Positions 13,001 through 22,741 of a DNA stretch of 64,000 bases are shown here, piece after piece (position 1 is the stretch's first letter; each line of letters opens with the position of its first letter). Origin of the DNA: Chrysopilus asiliformis (taxonomy: Eukaryota; Arthropoda; Insecta; Diptera; Rhagionidae). The notes under the pieces were generated by a model. The model was not told the DNA's origin and did not search any database. It saw nothing but the letters and a program-made list of their open reading frames with translations. Position numbers and translations under genes: made by a program. The stretch covers positions 33,015,644 through 33,079,643 of the forward strand of contig OZ035963.1 in NCBI GenBank assembly GCA_964034945.1, given 5' to 3'.

Positions 13001-16000
13001 AATATAGATATTGTGGTCTTCGGCAGAGACTGGCTTCTCAACAAATGGCTTATTAAATATTACACCGTTCACTTCGACATGATCCTCTGATTCAACTAAC
13101 TCGTGTTCTATAAGATGTTTGTATTATTAAAATAATTTACTTAATTGTGAATAATATGGGAAAAATATTTTTACGTTTTGGATCCGGCGAATCTCTGTCT
13201 AATACTGCATACCTTGGAATTTCTATACCTTCCTGCTCTAAAATTGAGTAAACTCTTCGTCGGTCCTAATAATAAAATAGATTTTAAACGAGTTTTATTA
13301 AAATCTTGCACCAACCTGAATATCATATTGCATATGAAGATTATTGATGACGTATGGTTTCCGTAGCTGCGCATATTGAATTGCCTTTTCCAGGGGGAAT
13401 CCTTTTGAATGAAATGATATTAGACAGTCACATATTGGCCAGTTCTCAACAGATTCCTAAAATTTGTATTAAAAATTCAAGAATTTAATTTTTTTCATAC
13501 AAAAATAAATATAATAGTAAATATGAATTCAAAAGTTGTTAAGTCAATTTTACAAAAAATGAAAAAAAATACTGTTTTGCAATACGTGAATTCTAAAAAA
13601 TTCTACAGTTATTCTTTTAAGTCAGGAAATATGAAAATATTTTCCGAAGTATATTAAGGTATAGACTTTCTTATCTTTTTCACTATATTCATCTTAATTT
13701 CTTATCTTTTTCATTATATAGGGGGCACGAACATTTGTAAAGCCTTGAAATAGAATACGATCTGAAAAAATTGGAGCCTCAAATTCTCATGGGGTCGTCA
13801 AATTTTTCCTACGCCTGGGGATTCAGATTGTCGAAATCCGCTTTTGACACAAATATACATAAAAATATTTTTCGGAAGACAAAACATTTAAAAATAAAAT
13901 ACAGTTTACCACTTCGGGTTCTAAACGACTAACTTAAAAAACTGATGTGGCAATTTAATCCGTATTAAAATAGATATCTGGGATTGATTTATAATTTTGG
14001 TACTCCTTACCCCACCAATTTTTGGACACCACTTTCCCATATAATCATGGGTACAAACCCACTTAAAGCATATAGAATAAATTGCTGAGCAGAGGGCTTA
14101 AGGACTGTAATAGCATTTGGGCAATACATTAGAAAATGTGAAATGGTTTGTCAATTTTCAAATATTTCCATTTCACTCTTACATTGAACTTTAGGATAGC
14201 AGATGGCGCTATCTAGATTTTATTAAATTTTTGCACTGAACATGATTTAGATGTCAAGTAACTTATGTTTATACGCGTATGGTGAAACCAAAGGGTATAT
14301 TAAATTTGCCTTACCGTTTGTAATGCCAAGATCCCGTTATCACACAAAAAAATTAATTACACCAGTGTGTTTAGAATGATAAAAAAAAAAATTAAATTTT
14401 GCATGTCCGTCCGCCTGTCTGTCTGTCCGTCTGTAGCGCGAATTGCGGGCGCACGGATTGAGCTAGAGACTTGAAATTTTACGCAGATTCGTTTTTCGTA
14501 AAATGCAAGGCTAAGCTCGTTAATGGGCAAAAATGGACCATTAGGGGGGGTACACCCATACGAACGAAAACGTTTTTTGCGAATATCTCAAAAACGGTGC
14601 ATCTTATCAAAAAAATGCAAGAACAAAAGTTATTTAGGATATGATTCTACATAAAACTCCCATACATCAAAATCCGATTGGAATAAATTTAAAAAAATCT
14701 TATTGGAAAATTTGACTTCAAAGTGGAATTTTGATACAATTGTTCGCCCTTCACTTAAATCGCCATACGAGTTTTCAATAATTGCCAGATTGGCAATTAT
14801 AGCTTTTGTTATGTTTTCTTTATTTATGTGGCGCTACATCCCAAATAGGATAGGGCCTCCTCAATTAAGGTTCATAACAATTTTCTTTCCTGCTCGCACC
14901 TGAAACTTTACATGGATGAATTGCAATATTTGTAAGGTTCTTAGCCTACAATCTCTCAACAGCAGAGATCGTGATAGCAGTCTAGACCAATAATAGCTGC
15001 TTTTTTTAATGATCCGGATAACAGACCCATATGAATCATTAAAAAAACGTAAGCGAGTTTATTGTGGGTTTAAATTGGTTTTTGTGCTATGTTGAAACAA
15101 GCCGTGGCATCATAGTAACCCATATGTTGTGGCAATAACTTTTAAAATCGCAGAACCCCTCAAAACCCATGTCATTACCAGCTAGAATAAGGTATAATTA
15201 TTTTCCTCGCCACCAGGTTTTTTTTCCAATTTTAAGGTAATAGCCTTCATGCGATGGAAATAGTACTCAAATATCCACACACCTATGAAACTGCAAGACG
15301 CCAGCTGAGACACGCACCAAGGGAAATTTTTAATTTCCCATTAACTCAGAAATCAAATCAGATCATGATCCCGATAAGACTTGGGTTACGAATTTGTATG
15401 AGAGTTAATCCGGATCTCTGATCGGATCATTAAAAAAACAGCTAATGTCGTTAACACCAAGCGGCAACTATCACTACTCATTTCGTAAAGCAAGTTGAGT
15501 GGATTTGAATCACAGCGTGATATAGTTAGTTTTTTTAATGATAAATAATTCTTAATAATTAAAAATATTTACCGTTAGTATAACATCTTCTGAGAAAACC
15601 ACCATTTTTATATATTCAAATTCTTGCAGCCTTGTTAGGATCTCCTTCATTGGCTTCGATTGAGTTTTTTTGGACATCGCACATATTCCAACAATAACTT
15701 GCTTGCCAGAATTTGATGAAACGCTACAATCCGAATCCATTCCATCATTTTGATCACCACACATATCAATGTCGCCCTGTAATGTAGAAAACATCTAATC
15801 AGAATAGAAACCAACAAAAAAAACCAAGTTTTAGATAGAGAAGATTCGTTTATTTAATAAGAAATCAAAACGATTATAGAGTTTGAAATATAATGAAAAT
15901 GATAAAAGTTTAGCTAATTATTATTTTATAGGATGAATTATGATGCACACATATCCATAACGTTAATTTATATACAAATCGCTATTACACAAAATACAAA

Positions 16001-19000
16001 CTTCAATCATGTTATTCAGCACTCAGCAAAATTCAAATCAAAACTATTGAAATTTTTATTCACAAACATCTTACAGGTCTTAAGATTTAAATAAAAATGC
16101 TCCTTTTTTATTAAAAATATATTTATTTATTGAAATTGTTTCAAATTGTCAAACAATTTCAGTAGGTAAAAAAAACTGCTGGCCGAATCATAAAATGAGA
16201 CAAGTAAATATATATATTTCAAGACTTGGTTGTAACATCCATTTTAATGATTGTGATAAGCATCAAAGTAGGGCTAAAACTTTTTATTTGAATTTTTCAT
16301 TTATTTCCAATATATTTAGTGGCGATTTGCACCATCCAGCGCATATGCTTCGAGAATATTAATTAAGAAAACTGTTTTTTTTTTTAGTATTACTAGTTTT
16401 TAATCTTAAATATCGTTTCCACTACTCATGTGCGAATTATGTCGAACGGAAAATTTCTCTTCAATACATTTGACGTTTTCCATTGGGGAAATTGTACTAC
16501 ATATTTCAAGTGTCGGCAAGTAGGTTCCCAATGAAACATCATGTGAAGCGAAGTGGCACACGAAAACCTTAAACTACATATCGCTCATTCACAACAGCGT
16601 TATAACTAAAAAAAAAGATTTTTCAAGAGACACTTTTTAAGGGCTTGGATTGCGTGATTGTATACTAAATTCTGTGAGTACAAACTTTTTACAAACTTTT
16701 TCCCATGTAGAGTATTTCCTGTAGAGCTAAGACGTTTTTTCAGATGAGAGAACAAATCAAAATAAGTCATTCTACATAATTAACAAAAAACTCCTCATTT
16801 TTGAGTTGTGACACTATTATTATAAATGAGTGATATATAAGTGCAGGCGCGCACCTCGTTGGCAGACATGTATAATGGTTTCGAAGTGGTAATTTGAGTT
16901 TTTAACTAGTATTTCAGCGTACATTGAGGTAGATTTAAATTGAAATAAGCAAGTAGTAAATAAGTAAGACGACATACATTTTGTGGCCAGCTCTTATATT
17001 GGTTTGTACGCATTTTAAAAACTAAAATTGCTACTTTAGCACTATTCTATATACTTGCTAATGCGGTGCGCGCCAGCACGAGTATGAGTTATTTGGTGCC
17101 ACGGGCAGATTATAACCTCACATACAACTTTATGTGGCGTTTTAATCATCCTTACAGCTTCTTTGAATTTTACTTTCTATTCAATTAATTAAAAAGTGCC
17201 ATCCTAAAATTGTTATTGAAATAAATCAGATCCTTAGCGACAGGAAATGCGGTATAGAAATTTAATACAGTAATCCCTCGAACTGCGCGGTAGATACGTT
17301 CCACAAAAAGAGCGCGCACTGCGAAACCGCGCACTGTGAACCCTACTTTGTATGAGATATTGGGGTTAGGTCCCAGATATTAGAAAAATTCAAAAAAAAA
17401 AAATAGAAAAAGGTTTTTTTTAACGACATATTTAAAGTAATACAAAGATATGATATGTATTACTAATCTTTTTGAAAAATTAGTGATTGATTACCCGATT
17501 TTTGTTTTTCATTATGCATTTCTACGTATGGCGCTAAAGCGGCTGTCAAATTTCACCGAAATTTTAAGGCACGCTCCATATCAGGGTCCATATTAAGATC
17601 TTCTTATTAAAGTTGACTACCAAGCATTAAAAAATTTGTCAGTGTTTCGTGCGTAAGGTTTTTCTTTCTTATAATCTCTATAACTTCACTTTCATCATTT
17701 TCGTCGCTATAATTATCGCCTAACTGTGTCAAAATAACGTCAGCAGTCATATTTTCTTCATTGCTGGCAAGGATTTCCATGATATCTTCTGACTCTAAGT
17801 CTTCAAATTCGTCCCCACCAATTGTCTTACCTAATGTCACAATTTCCACTAAATATAAACACTAAATAAACACGAAATTACTAAATATGTACGAAGATAC
17901 CAAATTACCAGCTGATTCCTTCTTGTCGGGGATTCACCAAAATATATGTTCAGAACATGTTTTTTATACGGAAATTATAAAAAAAACCGCGCAGCTGCGA
18001 AATTTTTACCGCGCAGTTCGAAATTTCGGTATTAAAAACTTAACCGCGCAGTTGCGAAACCGCGCAGTCCTAAACCGCGCAGTTCGAGGGATTACTGTAC
18101 TTAAAAGAAAAAAATCACACAAAACATTTGTTCATTAAAAAAAATTTGCGCAACAAAAACGACATTTTTTGTGTCAATATCAAAGATATTGAATTTTAGA
18201 GAATCTTTCGCCAGATTCATTCTACTTCAGGAGATATCAAAAGGAAAATATTTTCGAAAGATTTTCTTTTTCGTATCTCCAGAAATAGAGTGAATCTGGC
18301 CAAAACAAAGTGCTATTTAGAATAGAGATGTTCAAAAAGTAATGAACGATTTAAAAGTAATGATTACTCACAAGTAACGATATGAAATCGTTACTAAGAA
18401 GAGAAATCATTACTTTTCACTTTCGTTACATCGTTCTTTCTCCCAGCACAAAATTTCTTACACCGCGTCTTGACGGCGATATCGTCATCAACTCGAGCTC
18501 TGATTGGTCAATTATAAAATCTCTGCGATGAAAAATCCCAAGTCAAGACACGGTGTTACACCGTGTTACTCAAAATGTACATGCGTCGGCCGCTCTGGTC
18601 GTGCTTGTTCGTGCCGTGCTTCGGCCCCATTGAATTTTTCTTCTCTGCTTTGTGCGATATTCGTCCCGTCAGCCCAACAAGTAACGATAGTGCTCAAGGA
18701 ATGATTTCATTTTGTTTCGTTACTTTATGTAACGTTTTCGTTTTCATTACTTTAGCATATCACGAAAAATTAGAGAGTAAGGAATTTTCGAAGTCTTATT
18801 TCGAAAAATCCACTTTTTTAAAGAGTTTCCACTTTTTTTAAAGAATTTTTTCTATTTAAACTATTTTAAGATTTTGATCCATGAACACTGTTATTGTGGT
18901 TTCTGTATCAATGTGAAGATGAACGGAAGTTTATTATCATCTTTTAACCAATTTTTAAGGCTTAATGAACATAAACGTAGCTATTTTTGCAGAGAAACTG

Positions 19001-21072
19001 GTTCCCAACTTCGCGACTAATGAATCTCAATGACTTGCGATAGAAAGAATATGGAGTTTACTGAAATCACAGGCAAAGTAATGAAGTAACGAGTAACGAA
19101 ATAAAAGTAATGATTACCGTCATCAAAAGTAATGATTCGTTATCGTTACTTAAAAGTAACGAAACTCCACATCACTAATTTAGAATCAAAATATGATTAA
19201 AAATACTACTCCAATATTTTTAATTATATTTTATGCAATTGGTGGGGTTATACTTGATGAACTTTTGTGGAACATTTCACAAAAAAATAATAAAAAATAA
19301 AATAAAGCAAAAATAAAAAAAAACGAAATCATTTTTTTCGGTTTTCGTTACGTTTTTCGTTATTGTAACGGAATTAAAGTTCTATAAAGGTATAACGCAA
19401 TTTTGAGGGAAAAAACGGAAAATCGTTATTTCGTTACGTTACAATAACGTTTCCCATCCCTGCATATTGTCTTTATTAGTAAATAAACCTATAAACACTT
19501 TCAACACATTTTTGATCAATACCGAATTCCGTTGAGATAGCTGATTATTTTGACGATTCGGGTACCTGGAATATTTATCTGACTAGTTATCGGGTGATGC
19601 AAATACGGTTGTCAGTTATTAATATGTATATTAAAATGTTGGAAGAAAATGGAACAAAGCCCAGTTTTTTGGTAGACATTATTAGAAATTAAATTCTTTA
19701 TTAAATTTAATTGAGTTTTAAACAAATTGAATATAAAACTTTATTCTAACCAAATTTAACTACAGTGGATACCTCTTTACGCGGTTAACTGGTTTCGCGA
19801 AAACAGAAACTGGGGATAAAAAAGTTTTTTAATAAACTACTAATAACAAAAAAAAACTTACATTTTAATTTGGCTATTATTTTCTTGTATTACAAAGCTT
19901 AAAACTCTATAGCAACTTATCATATAATAATCAATTTGAATTCAAATTTTTTTAAACCTGGTCCGATTGAATATTAATGTTGGAAAGAGTTTTGTAAAAT
20001 TGCATTGTAAATACTTTTGTCCCAGATTTTTTTTTTGATATGACATTTGTATTGGAACAGGGGGCACTACGTATGTATGTATATGAAAGTAAAAAAAAGA
20101 CGTGCTACGGCATTTTCTTTGTCATATTCTTAAAAGGAATTAGGTCATTCCATGATAGCGGGACGAGAAAAAAATTGTGATGGATTTCTTTGAAATTTGG
20201 GTACCCTATATACCCTCAGAGCTTAGATTATGGATGAAATAAAAGCATTTAATAATATACCTTTTTAAAGCTTAGCTCATTGTTTTAAATTTGGCTCACT
20301 TTAAAAATACAATATTTCAGATTTTTATTTGCAGTAGTTTCAGAGTTACAACACTATGAAATCCTTCATAAATCACAATATTCTGCTAAATTGCAGTCAC
20401 AACAAAAAAAAATATAAATCAGACTAGAAATGAGATAGGGGTTTGGTATTTTGATAAGCTTTTATTTGAAATATAACATCACATATCAGCTGCCATCTTA
20501 GACCTAATGGAAAAATCATTGCGTCTAAGATGGCAGCTGACCATCACCCTGCAGTTCCTCGTCAAAAAAATCTCATGTCCATGAAATTAGAGCAAATTAC
20601 CTTTCCAACGCAAGTACAACGAATGTGAGACCATAACTAGTTCAAAAGTTAGACCAGGGGCAATAAAAAGTTTGAAAACTGTATGGCACAATCATTACGT
20701 CTAAGATGGCAGCTGACCATCCCCCTGCAGTTTCTCGCAAAAAAAAAGACTTCGTGTCCTTGTAACTAAAGAAAATTACCTTTCTAACCCAAGCACAATG
20801 AATGTGAAACCCCAACTGATTGAAAAATTAGCCCGGGGACGTAAAAAACTTCGAATCCTGCATAGTCCTTTTAGACAACATTTTTTTACATGTTCGATTG
20901 GTGTGGTGGAATCATCCAATAGGAATACAGAACAGACAATCTGGCAATTATTGAAAGCCCGTATGGTCCATTTTTGCCCATTAACGAACTTAGCCTTCAT
21001 TTTACGAAAAACGAATCTGCGCAAAATTTCAAGTCTCTAGCTCAATCCGTGCGCCCGCAATCCGCGCCACAG

Positions 21073-21110
<38 letters not shown>

Positions 21111-22741
21111 GGACAGACAGACAGACAGACGGACAGACGGACGGACAGACGGACGGACATGCAAAAATTAAATATTTTTATCATTCTAAACACACTGGTG
21201 TAATTCATTTTTGTGTCTGATGACGGGATCTTGGCGTTACAAACGGTAAAGCAAAGTTAATATACCCTTTGGTTTCACCATACGGGTATAAAAATGGCTT
21301 AAATTCCAATCTGTATTGAGAGCAAAATTTTTCGGTATTTCGAATATGGAGAAGCCAATGAAATTTGAATGAAATTTCTAGTTACGCCACTATTTTGTAT
21401 TTTAAGAAAAAACTATTTTGTATTTAAAAAAAACTAAATTTTCAACTACTAAATAAAACTAAAGCGATTAAAATAATTTCTTGCACTGGCCTGTTTAATA
21501 GAGTCCATATCTAAACACTCTCTAACTGATTATTTTTTATAATTCCAGCCAGAGCTTACGGGAAGACTTTTTAATGCCGAAGCACAGCTCAGGATGGTCG
21601 GAAGGACAAGAGGAGACGTCGGTTTATGTTCTTCTTGAACTTGTGCGGGTTGACACTCTCTAACTGAATGAAAAACTGAAATAATTTAATTATTTAAATG
21701 GCCATTCAAATTATATATCGACTGGAAATTATTTCAAATCAATATTTATATACCCTGATTCCCAATTCAGCTTAGAAAAATATTAATTGGCAAATAAGTA
21801 GTAATCTTGTTTTAATGATATGTTTTAAATAGGCTATTTAGTGTTTAACCATTGAACCATTTCTGATTCATGGTTTATATTCGACCTTTTAGCATTGAAT
21901 CCTATTGGAATTTCTCGGCTTATATGGTCTACAATAACTAAATAGGTATTATTTTTAGATTGTAATCAAAGCGCCAATTTGAGTTTATTTTTAATTAAAA
22001 TCTAGCTATAATCGTAAACTCTATTTAATCTGAAAAAAAAATTACATTCGCACACGCAATTTCATCTGCAGATATTATGCTTGAAAAAAGGTTAATAATT
22101 TACATGAAAAAAAATTGCACTGTAAACAGAAATGACAAAATATTTGTAGGAAAACAGATGCCGTACACAATCAGGGCTAATAGAAGACAAAGCACATCTT
22201 TTAAAAATTTGAACACATATGATTATCATTGCCGATTTAATTAATGCTATCAGTGCCGACATTGAAAAAAAAACTTTTATCACGTGTGGATTTTATTTTA
22301 ATTTCAATGAAGTCTTGGTGTAACGAGTCAATATAAAGAATACTTGTTCAAATGATATACAGAAAATACGCTTAAAAGATAACATTATTTTATCAAAGAG
22401 TAAATAGCGTACAAAGGCTTTACGAAATAAAAATTTTCACATTATGTATTTGAATGAGTTTCTGTGTTTTATATGGATTTTTGATGAGATTGAATTGAAA
22501 TCAGCGTTTATTTTTTTGAATAAAAAAAACATAAATAAAAACGACATACATTCATGCAATCATCACAATAGCAAATATCGGCATCATCTTCATCTTCCTC
22601 ACAGCTAGAATCCATTTCGTTTGAGTCATTGTTAAACGTTCCATCATTTCCTTTATCCACATTGTTATGATGACGACGTCGGTGCAGTTGACGTCGCAAT
22701 TTCTTTAAACGCCACCAATCTTTTAGCCATGACCATTCCAT
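772..22741 (-). CDS. PPIP5K: Inositol hexakisphosphate / diphosphoinositol-pentakisphosphate kinase (PPIP5K, Vip1 type), 3' end not seen
   Basis: Bifunctional enzyme that makes and turns over inositol pyrophosphates (IP7/IP8) in the cytosol. Exons, 5' to 3' on the minus strand: 22741-22550, 15776-15573, 13456-13316, 13265-13175, 13107-12953, 12901-12814, 7318-7114, 7043-6762, 6708-6520, 5913-5810, 4736-4568, 4512-4315, 3775-2842, 2771-2679, 1045-772. Every junction is GT-AG and keeps phase, giving about 1,106 codons so far. An N-terminal ATP-grasp kinase domain (about residues 85-385, with [33 protein letters not shown] and [12 protein letters not shown]) is followed by a histidine-acid-phosphatase-like domain ([10 protein letters not shown] near residue 435). 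The last exon seen ends at a donor with one base of a split codon, so more exons lie in 1-771 or beyond the left edge. It is the apparent orthologue of Drosophila l(1)G0196. Identity is very secure; the outermost 3' exons are less so. Confidence 0.95.
1365..1860. repeat. Degenerate duplicated repeat with GCGTCAACGGCG motifs
   Basis: The motif GCGTCAACGGCGAGCGTCAT near 1377 returns in altered form near 1586, each time followed by an ATAAAATGTGAGCAT-like run and a TAGTRCTGCCGC run. Shorter and inverted variants (GTTGACGCTCGCC) occur near 1800. This looks like an old element with internal repeats in the PPIP5K intron. No coding potential seen. Confidence 0.5.
2679..2771 (-). CDS. PPIP5K: PPIP5K exon 14 (C-terminal acidic tail segment)
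   Basis: 31 codons, acceptor TTTCAG just above 2771 and a consensus donor GTATGT at 2678-2673. It encodes [20 protein letters not shown] and continues acidic and Ser/Asn-rich. Phase 0 on both sides. This tail lies outside the conserved domains, so the call rests on splice signals and an open frame. It could be an alternative exon. Confidence 0.6.
2842..3775 (-). CDS. PPIP5K: PPIP5K exon 13 (large C-terminal exon of the phosphatase-like domain)
   Basis: The largest exon, 934 bp. It carries [70 protein letters not shown] and [13 protein letters not shown], covering the C-terminal half of the phosphatase-like domain. It ends in phase 0 at donor GTATAC (2841-2836). Without splicing, a stop follows within five codons, which supports the donor. 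Confidence 0.95.
3877..4262. mobile_element. MITE with long imperfect terminal inverted repeats in a PPIP5K intron
   Basis: The left end (GTTGGAATATTTTTG, then CGAAACCATTTCTATTC, then GGCCGCAATTGAATA) is repeated inverted at 4185-4262. Arms are about 80 bp and the middle, about 220 bp, is unique, containing a GC-richer stretch at 4020-4125. I see no clear target-site duplication, so the superfamily is open. Confidence 0.6.
4315..4736 (-). CDS. PPIP5K: PPIP5K exons 11-12 (phosphatase-like domain)
   Basis: Exons 4736-4568 and 4512-4315. They encode [19 protein letters not shown], the segment [12 protein letters not shown], then [20 protein letters not shown] and [20 protein letters not shown], all diagnostic of the PPIP5K acid-phosphatase-like domain. 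The intron between them is only 55 bp. The donor GTAAGT at 4314 leaves a split Met codon that joins the exon at 3775. Confidence 0.95.
4880..5600 (+). other. GC-richer, coding-like segment of unknown origin inside a PPIP5K intron
   Basis: A plus-strand open frame at 5091-5456 encodes 121 residues, very basic (Arg/Lys-rich, with [16 protein letters not shown]). Partly open sequence on both sides (ending near 5590) has similar base composition, clearly less AT-rich than the intron around it. The neighbouring frames are broken. I do not recognise the protein; a decayed ORF1 or other retroelement fragment is the most likely origin. No sign that it belongs to PPIP5K, which runs the other way. Confidence 0.4.
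5810..5913 (-). CDS. PPIP5K: PPIP5K exon 10
   Basis: A short exon with the conserved [12 protein letters not shown] followed by a basic and Ser/Gly-rich linker ([20 protein letters not shown]). The acceptor TTTCAG at 5914 and donor GTACGT at 5809 leave one base that pairs with the two-base start of the exon at 4736. The linker region is variable between animals, so the exact 3' border is slightly less certain than its neighbours. Confidence 0.85.
6082..6416. mobile_element. MITE with TTA target duplication (PIF/Harbinger-like)
   Basis: 335 bp. Ends AGGCCCAACTATGATAGACA and, inverted, TGTCTATCATAGTTGAGCCT; the arms continue with CATAAGAACGCAT. TTA flanks both ends (6079-6081 and 6417-6419), the target size of PIF/Harbinger elements. 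No coding sequence. It lies in the intron between PPIP5K exons 9 and 10. Confidence 0.75.
6520..7318 (-). CDS. PPIP5K: PPIP5K exons 7-9 (end of kinase, start of phosphatase-like domain)
   Basis: Exons 7318-7114, 7043-6762 and 6708-6520. Exon 7 starts with [20 protein letters not shown] and contains [15 protein letters not shown]. Exon 8 has the metal/nucleotide-binding strand [12 protein letters not shown] and then the histidine-phosphatase signature [13 protein letters not shown]. Exon 9 encodes [20 protein letters not shown] and the following helices. Phases 2/1, 2/1 and 2/1 all restore intact codons. Confidence 0.95.
8192..8617. mobile_element. MITE with CCCCCGTCGCACACTTCAGC ends, TTA target duplication
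   Basis: 426 bp. The left end CCCCCGTCGCACACTTCAGC is exactly inverted at the right (GCTGAAGTGTGCGACGGGGG). TTA lies at 8189-8191 and 8618-8620. The interior is rich in variants of TTAGCT/GAGCTAAGC, giving extra internal pairing. PIF/Harbinger-like by target size. Non-coding. Confidence 0.8.
8870..9150 (+). repeat. Dispersed repeat family D (copy 1)
   Basis: Shares GGATTTCCACCAAAA, an ATTAAGAGGTCGAAATTTTT block and ATGAATACAATACT with sequence near 40020-40280, and parts with 23880-23940 and (inverted) 26540-26600. Non-coding and of unknown class; copies often sit next to a short GACA/GTCT run. Confidence 0.55.
9201..9330 (+). repeat. Partial pogo/Tc1-like end with repeated AATTCGGACA
   Basis: Begins CAGTGGTGGCTCGATAATTC after TA and contains four copies of a TAATTCGGACA-like motif. 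A matching inverted right end was not found, so it is a partial or decayed copy. Comparable in style to the TIR pair at 42710-42883. Confidence 0.4.
9570..10010 (+). repeat. mini-me-like (GTCY)n repeat, copy 1 (5' end missing)
   Basis: A short CCGTCTGTTCGTCCGTCTGT array is followed by the family core ACGGATTGAGCTAGAGACTT and the conserved ATGGGCAAAAATGGACCATT. The usual TATACCCGTATGG start is absent. Ends near the CACCATACGGGT block at about 9955 and the CAATTATtact run after it. Confidence 0.7.
10010..12590. other. PPIP5K intron interior, no gene recognised
   Basis: AT-rich with long A/T tracts. A 101-codon plus-strand open frame at 12224-12529 has no recognisable motif. At 11745-11825 there is an inverted CTTCGGCCAAA-type motif also seen near 31140-31200. 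Around 11455-11530 there is a short repeat (AATGTCTCATGAAGATAGCA, twice) next to TTTTAGGTCTTGATTAGA, a phrase shared with 43545-43620. Confidence 0.4.
12814..13456 (-). CDS. PPIP5K: PPIP5K exons 3-6 (core of the ATP-grasp kinase)
   Basis: Four small exons at 13456-13316, 13265-13175, 13107-12953 and 12901-12814, with short introns between them. In order they carry [59 protein letters not shown] with the Gly-rich nucleotide-binding loop [12 protein letters not shown], and [15 protein letters not shown]. All are hallmark PPIP5K kinase motifs. The last exon ends in a split Gly codon completed by the exon at 7318, 5.5 kb downstream. Confidence 0.95.
14267..14826 (+). repeat. mini-me-like (GTCY)n repeat, copy 2
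   Basis: Near full length, about 560 bp. Starts TATACGCGTATGGTGAAACC, then GGGTATATTAAATTTGCC, a short (GTCY)n array, the core GAGCTAGAGACTTGAAATTT, and the conserved 3' block GCCAGATTGGCAATTATAGC. It abuts a SINE fragment on its right. Confidence 0.8.
14826..14990 (-). repeat. tRNA-derived SINE fragment (headless copy)
   Basis: Shares, in reverse orientation, most of 55380-55540: the phrases GGCCTCCTCAATTAAG, TTGTAAGGTTCTTA, CTCAACAGCAGAGATCGTGA and TAGCAGTCTA(G/T)ACC. The tRNA-like head of the other copy is absent here, as expected for a truncated SINE. Confidence 0.6.
14996..15447. mobile_element. Inverted-repeat element with TTTTTTTAATGATCCG ends
   Basis: AGCTGCTTTTTTTAATGATC at the left is inverted at the right (GATCATTAAAAAAACAGCT). 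A related TTAGTTTTTTTAATGAT run follows at about 15525. About 450 bp, non-coding. Target duplication not clear. Confidence 0.5.
15573..15776 (-). CDS. PPIP5K: PPIP5K exon 2 (start of the kinase domain)
   Basis: 68 codons. An acidic/Ser-rich linker precedes the conserved start of the Vip1 kinase fold: [20 protein letters not shown], then a helix and the strand [12 protein letters not shown]. The acceptor is an AG preceded by a TTAC tract; the donor is GTAAAT at 15572. Phase 0 at both ends. It sits alone, between introns of about 6.8 kb and 2.1 kb. Confidence 0.9.
15800..17265. other. PPIP5K intron 1, distal part, nothing recognised
   Basis: AT-rich, unique-looking sequence with no open frame above background, RNA gene or clear repeat pair. 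Several poly-T tracts. Confidence 0.4.
17268..18097 (-). mobile_element. Tigger/pogo-like element, copy 1, with transposase tail fragment
   Basis: 830 bp. TIRs CAGTAATCCCTCGAACTGCG at both ends, with more CTGCGCGGT-type internal repeats, and TA at both borders (17266-17267, 18098-18099). The minus strand has an 80-codon open frame at 17607-17849, acidic ([19 protein letters not shown]), resembling the acidic C-terminal tail of Tigger/pogo DDE transposases. The catalytic domain is missing, so it is non-autonomous. Confidence 0.8.
18323..19177. mobile_element. hAT-type non-autonomous element with 8-bp target duplication
   Basis: 855 bp flanked by ATTTAGAA (18315-18322 and 19178-19185). Ends TAGAGATGTTCAAAAAGTAA and, inverted, TAGTGATGTGGAGTTTCGTT are imperfect TIRs. 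The interior carries many AAAGTAATGATTAC/GTAACG subterminal repeats, usual for hAT. A TTA-type MITE (18461-18555) sits inside it. Confidence 0.75.
18461..18555. mobile_element. Short MITE with CACCGCGTCTTGA ends, nested in a hAT element
   Basis: 95 bp. CACCGCGTCTTGA at the left and TCAAGACACGGTG at the right, flanked by TTA on both sides. The interior phrase CAACTCGAGCTCTGATTGGT is shared with the 444-bp relative at 41033-41476, so this is an internally deleted copy of the same family. Confidence 0.8.
19330..19465 (-). repeat. hAT-like terminal fragment (GTAACG-rich)
   Basis: Read on the minus strand it starts CAGGGATGGGAAACGTTATT and continues with TAACGTAACGAAATAACG, typical of hAT ends. 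The opposite end and target duplication were not found. Confidence 0.45.
19465..20510. other. PPIP5K intron 1, proximal part
   Basis: AT-rich. At 19764 a lone TACAGTGGATACCTCTTTAC looks like the end of a pogo-type element without its partner. Otherwise nothing recognised. Confidence 0.35.
20514..20866 (+). repeat. Tandem duplication, two units of about 176 bp
   Basis: AATCATTGCGTCTAAGATGG at 20514 recurs at 20690 as AATCATTACGTCTAAGATGG. The following 150 bp align with scattered differences (ATGGCAGCTGACCATCMCCC, then CTGCAGTTYCTCG). An inverted fragment (GCTGCCATCTTAGAC) precedes the first unit. Divergence suggests an old duplication. Confidence 0.65.
20920..21291 (-). repeat. mini-me-like repeat, copy 3, internally deleted, with a long GACA array
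   Basis: Minus-strand copy: starts at 21291 (TATACCCGTATGGTGAAACC), then the longest array of this family, (GACA/GACG)n at about 21072-21162, then the core. Near 20960 the sequence jumps from the GGGCAAAAATGGACC block directly to the terminal CCATACGGGC block, so about 200 bp are deleted. Confidence 0.8.
21540..21660 (-). repeat. LINE 3'-end fragment
   Basis: Contains CAGCCAGAGCTTACGGGAAG, GCCGAAGCACAGCTCAGGAT and GGTCGGAAGGACAAG, shared with 63705-63800 and (opposite strand) 39335-39400 and 44650-44720. It corresponds to the last codons and 3' UTR of the LINE whose end is at 63720-64000. Confidence 0.65.
22550..22741 (-). CDS. PPIP5K: PPIP5K exon 1 (N-terminal basic/acidic region)
   Basis: Start codon at 22741. 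The exon encodes 64 residues beginning [20 protein letters not shown]: a basic, Arg/His-rich helix, then an Asp/Glu-rich stretch and a short Cys cluster (ICYCDDCMN). It ends at a strong donor, GTATGT, in phase 0, matching the phase-0 acceptor at 15776. The stretch lies upstream of the conserved kinase fold, so it is assigned by splice phase and position, not by a known domain. An alternative first exon is possible. Confidence 0.75.

Noticed and set aside
20776..21171. Open frames of 65-82 codons around the GACA array
   Set aside because: Shadow frames of the minus-strand mini-me-like copy; similar frames occur at the other copies (45 kb, 48 kb, 57 kb, 60 kb).
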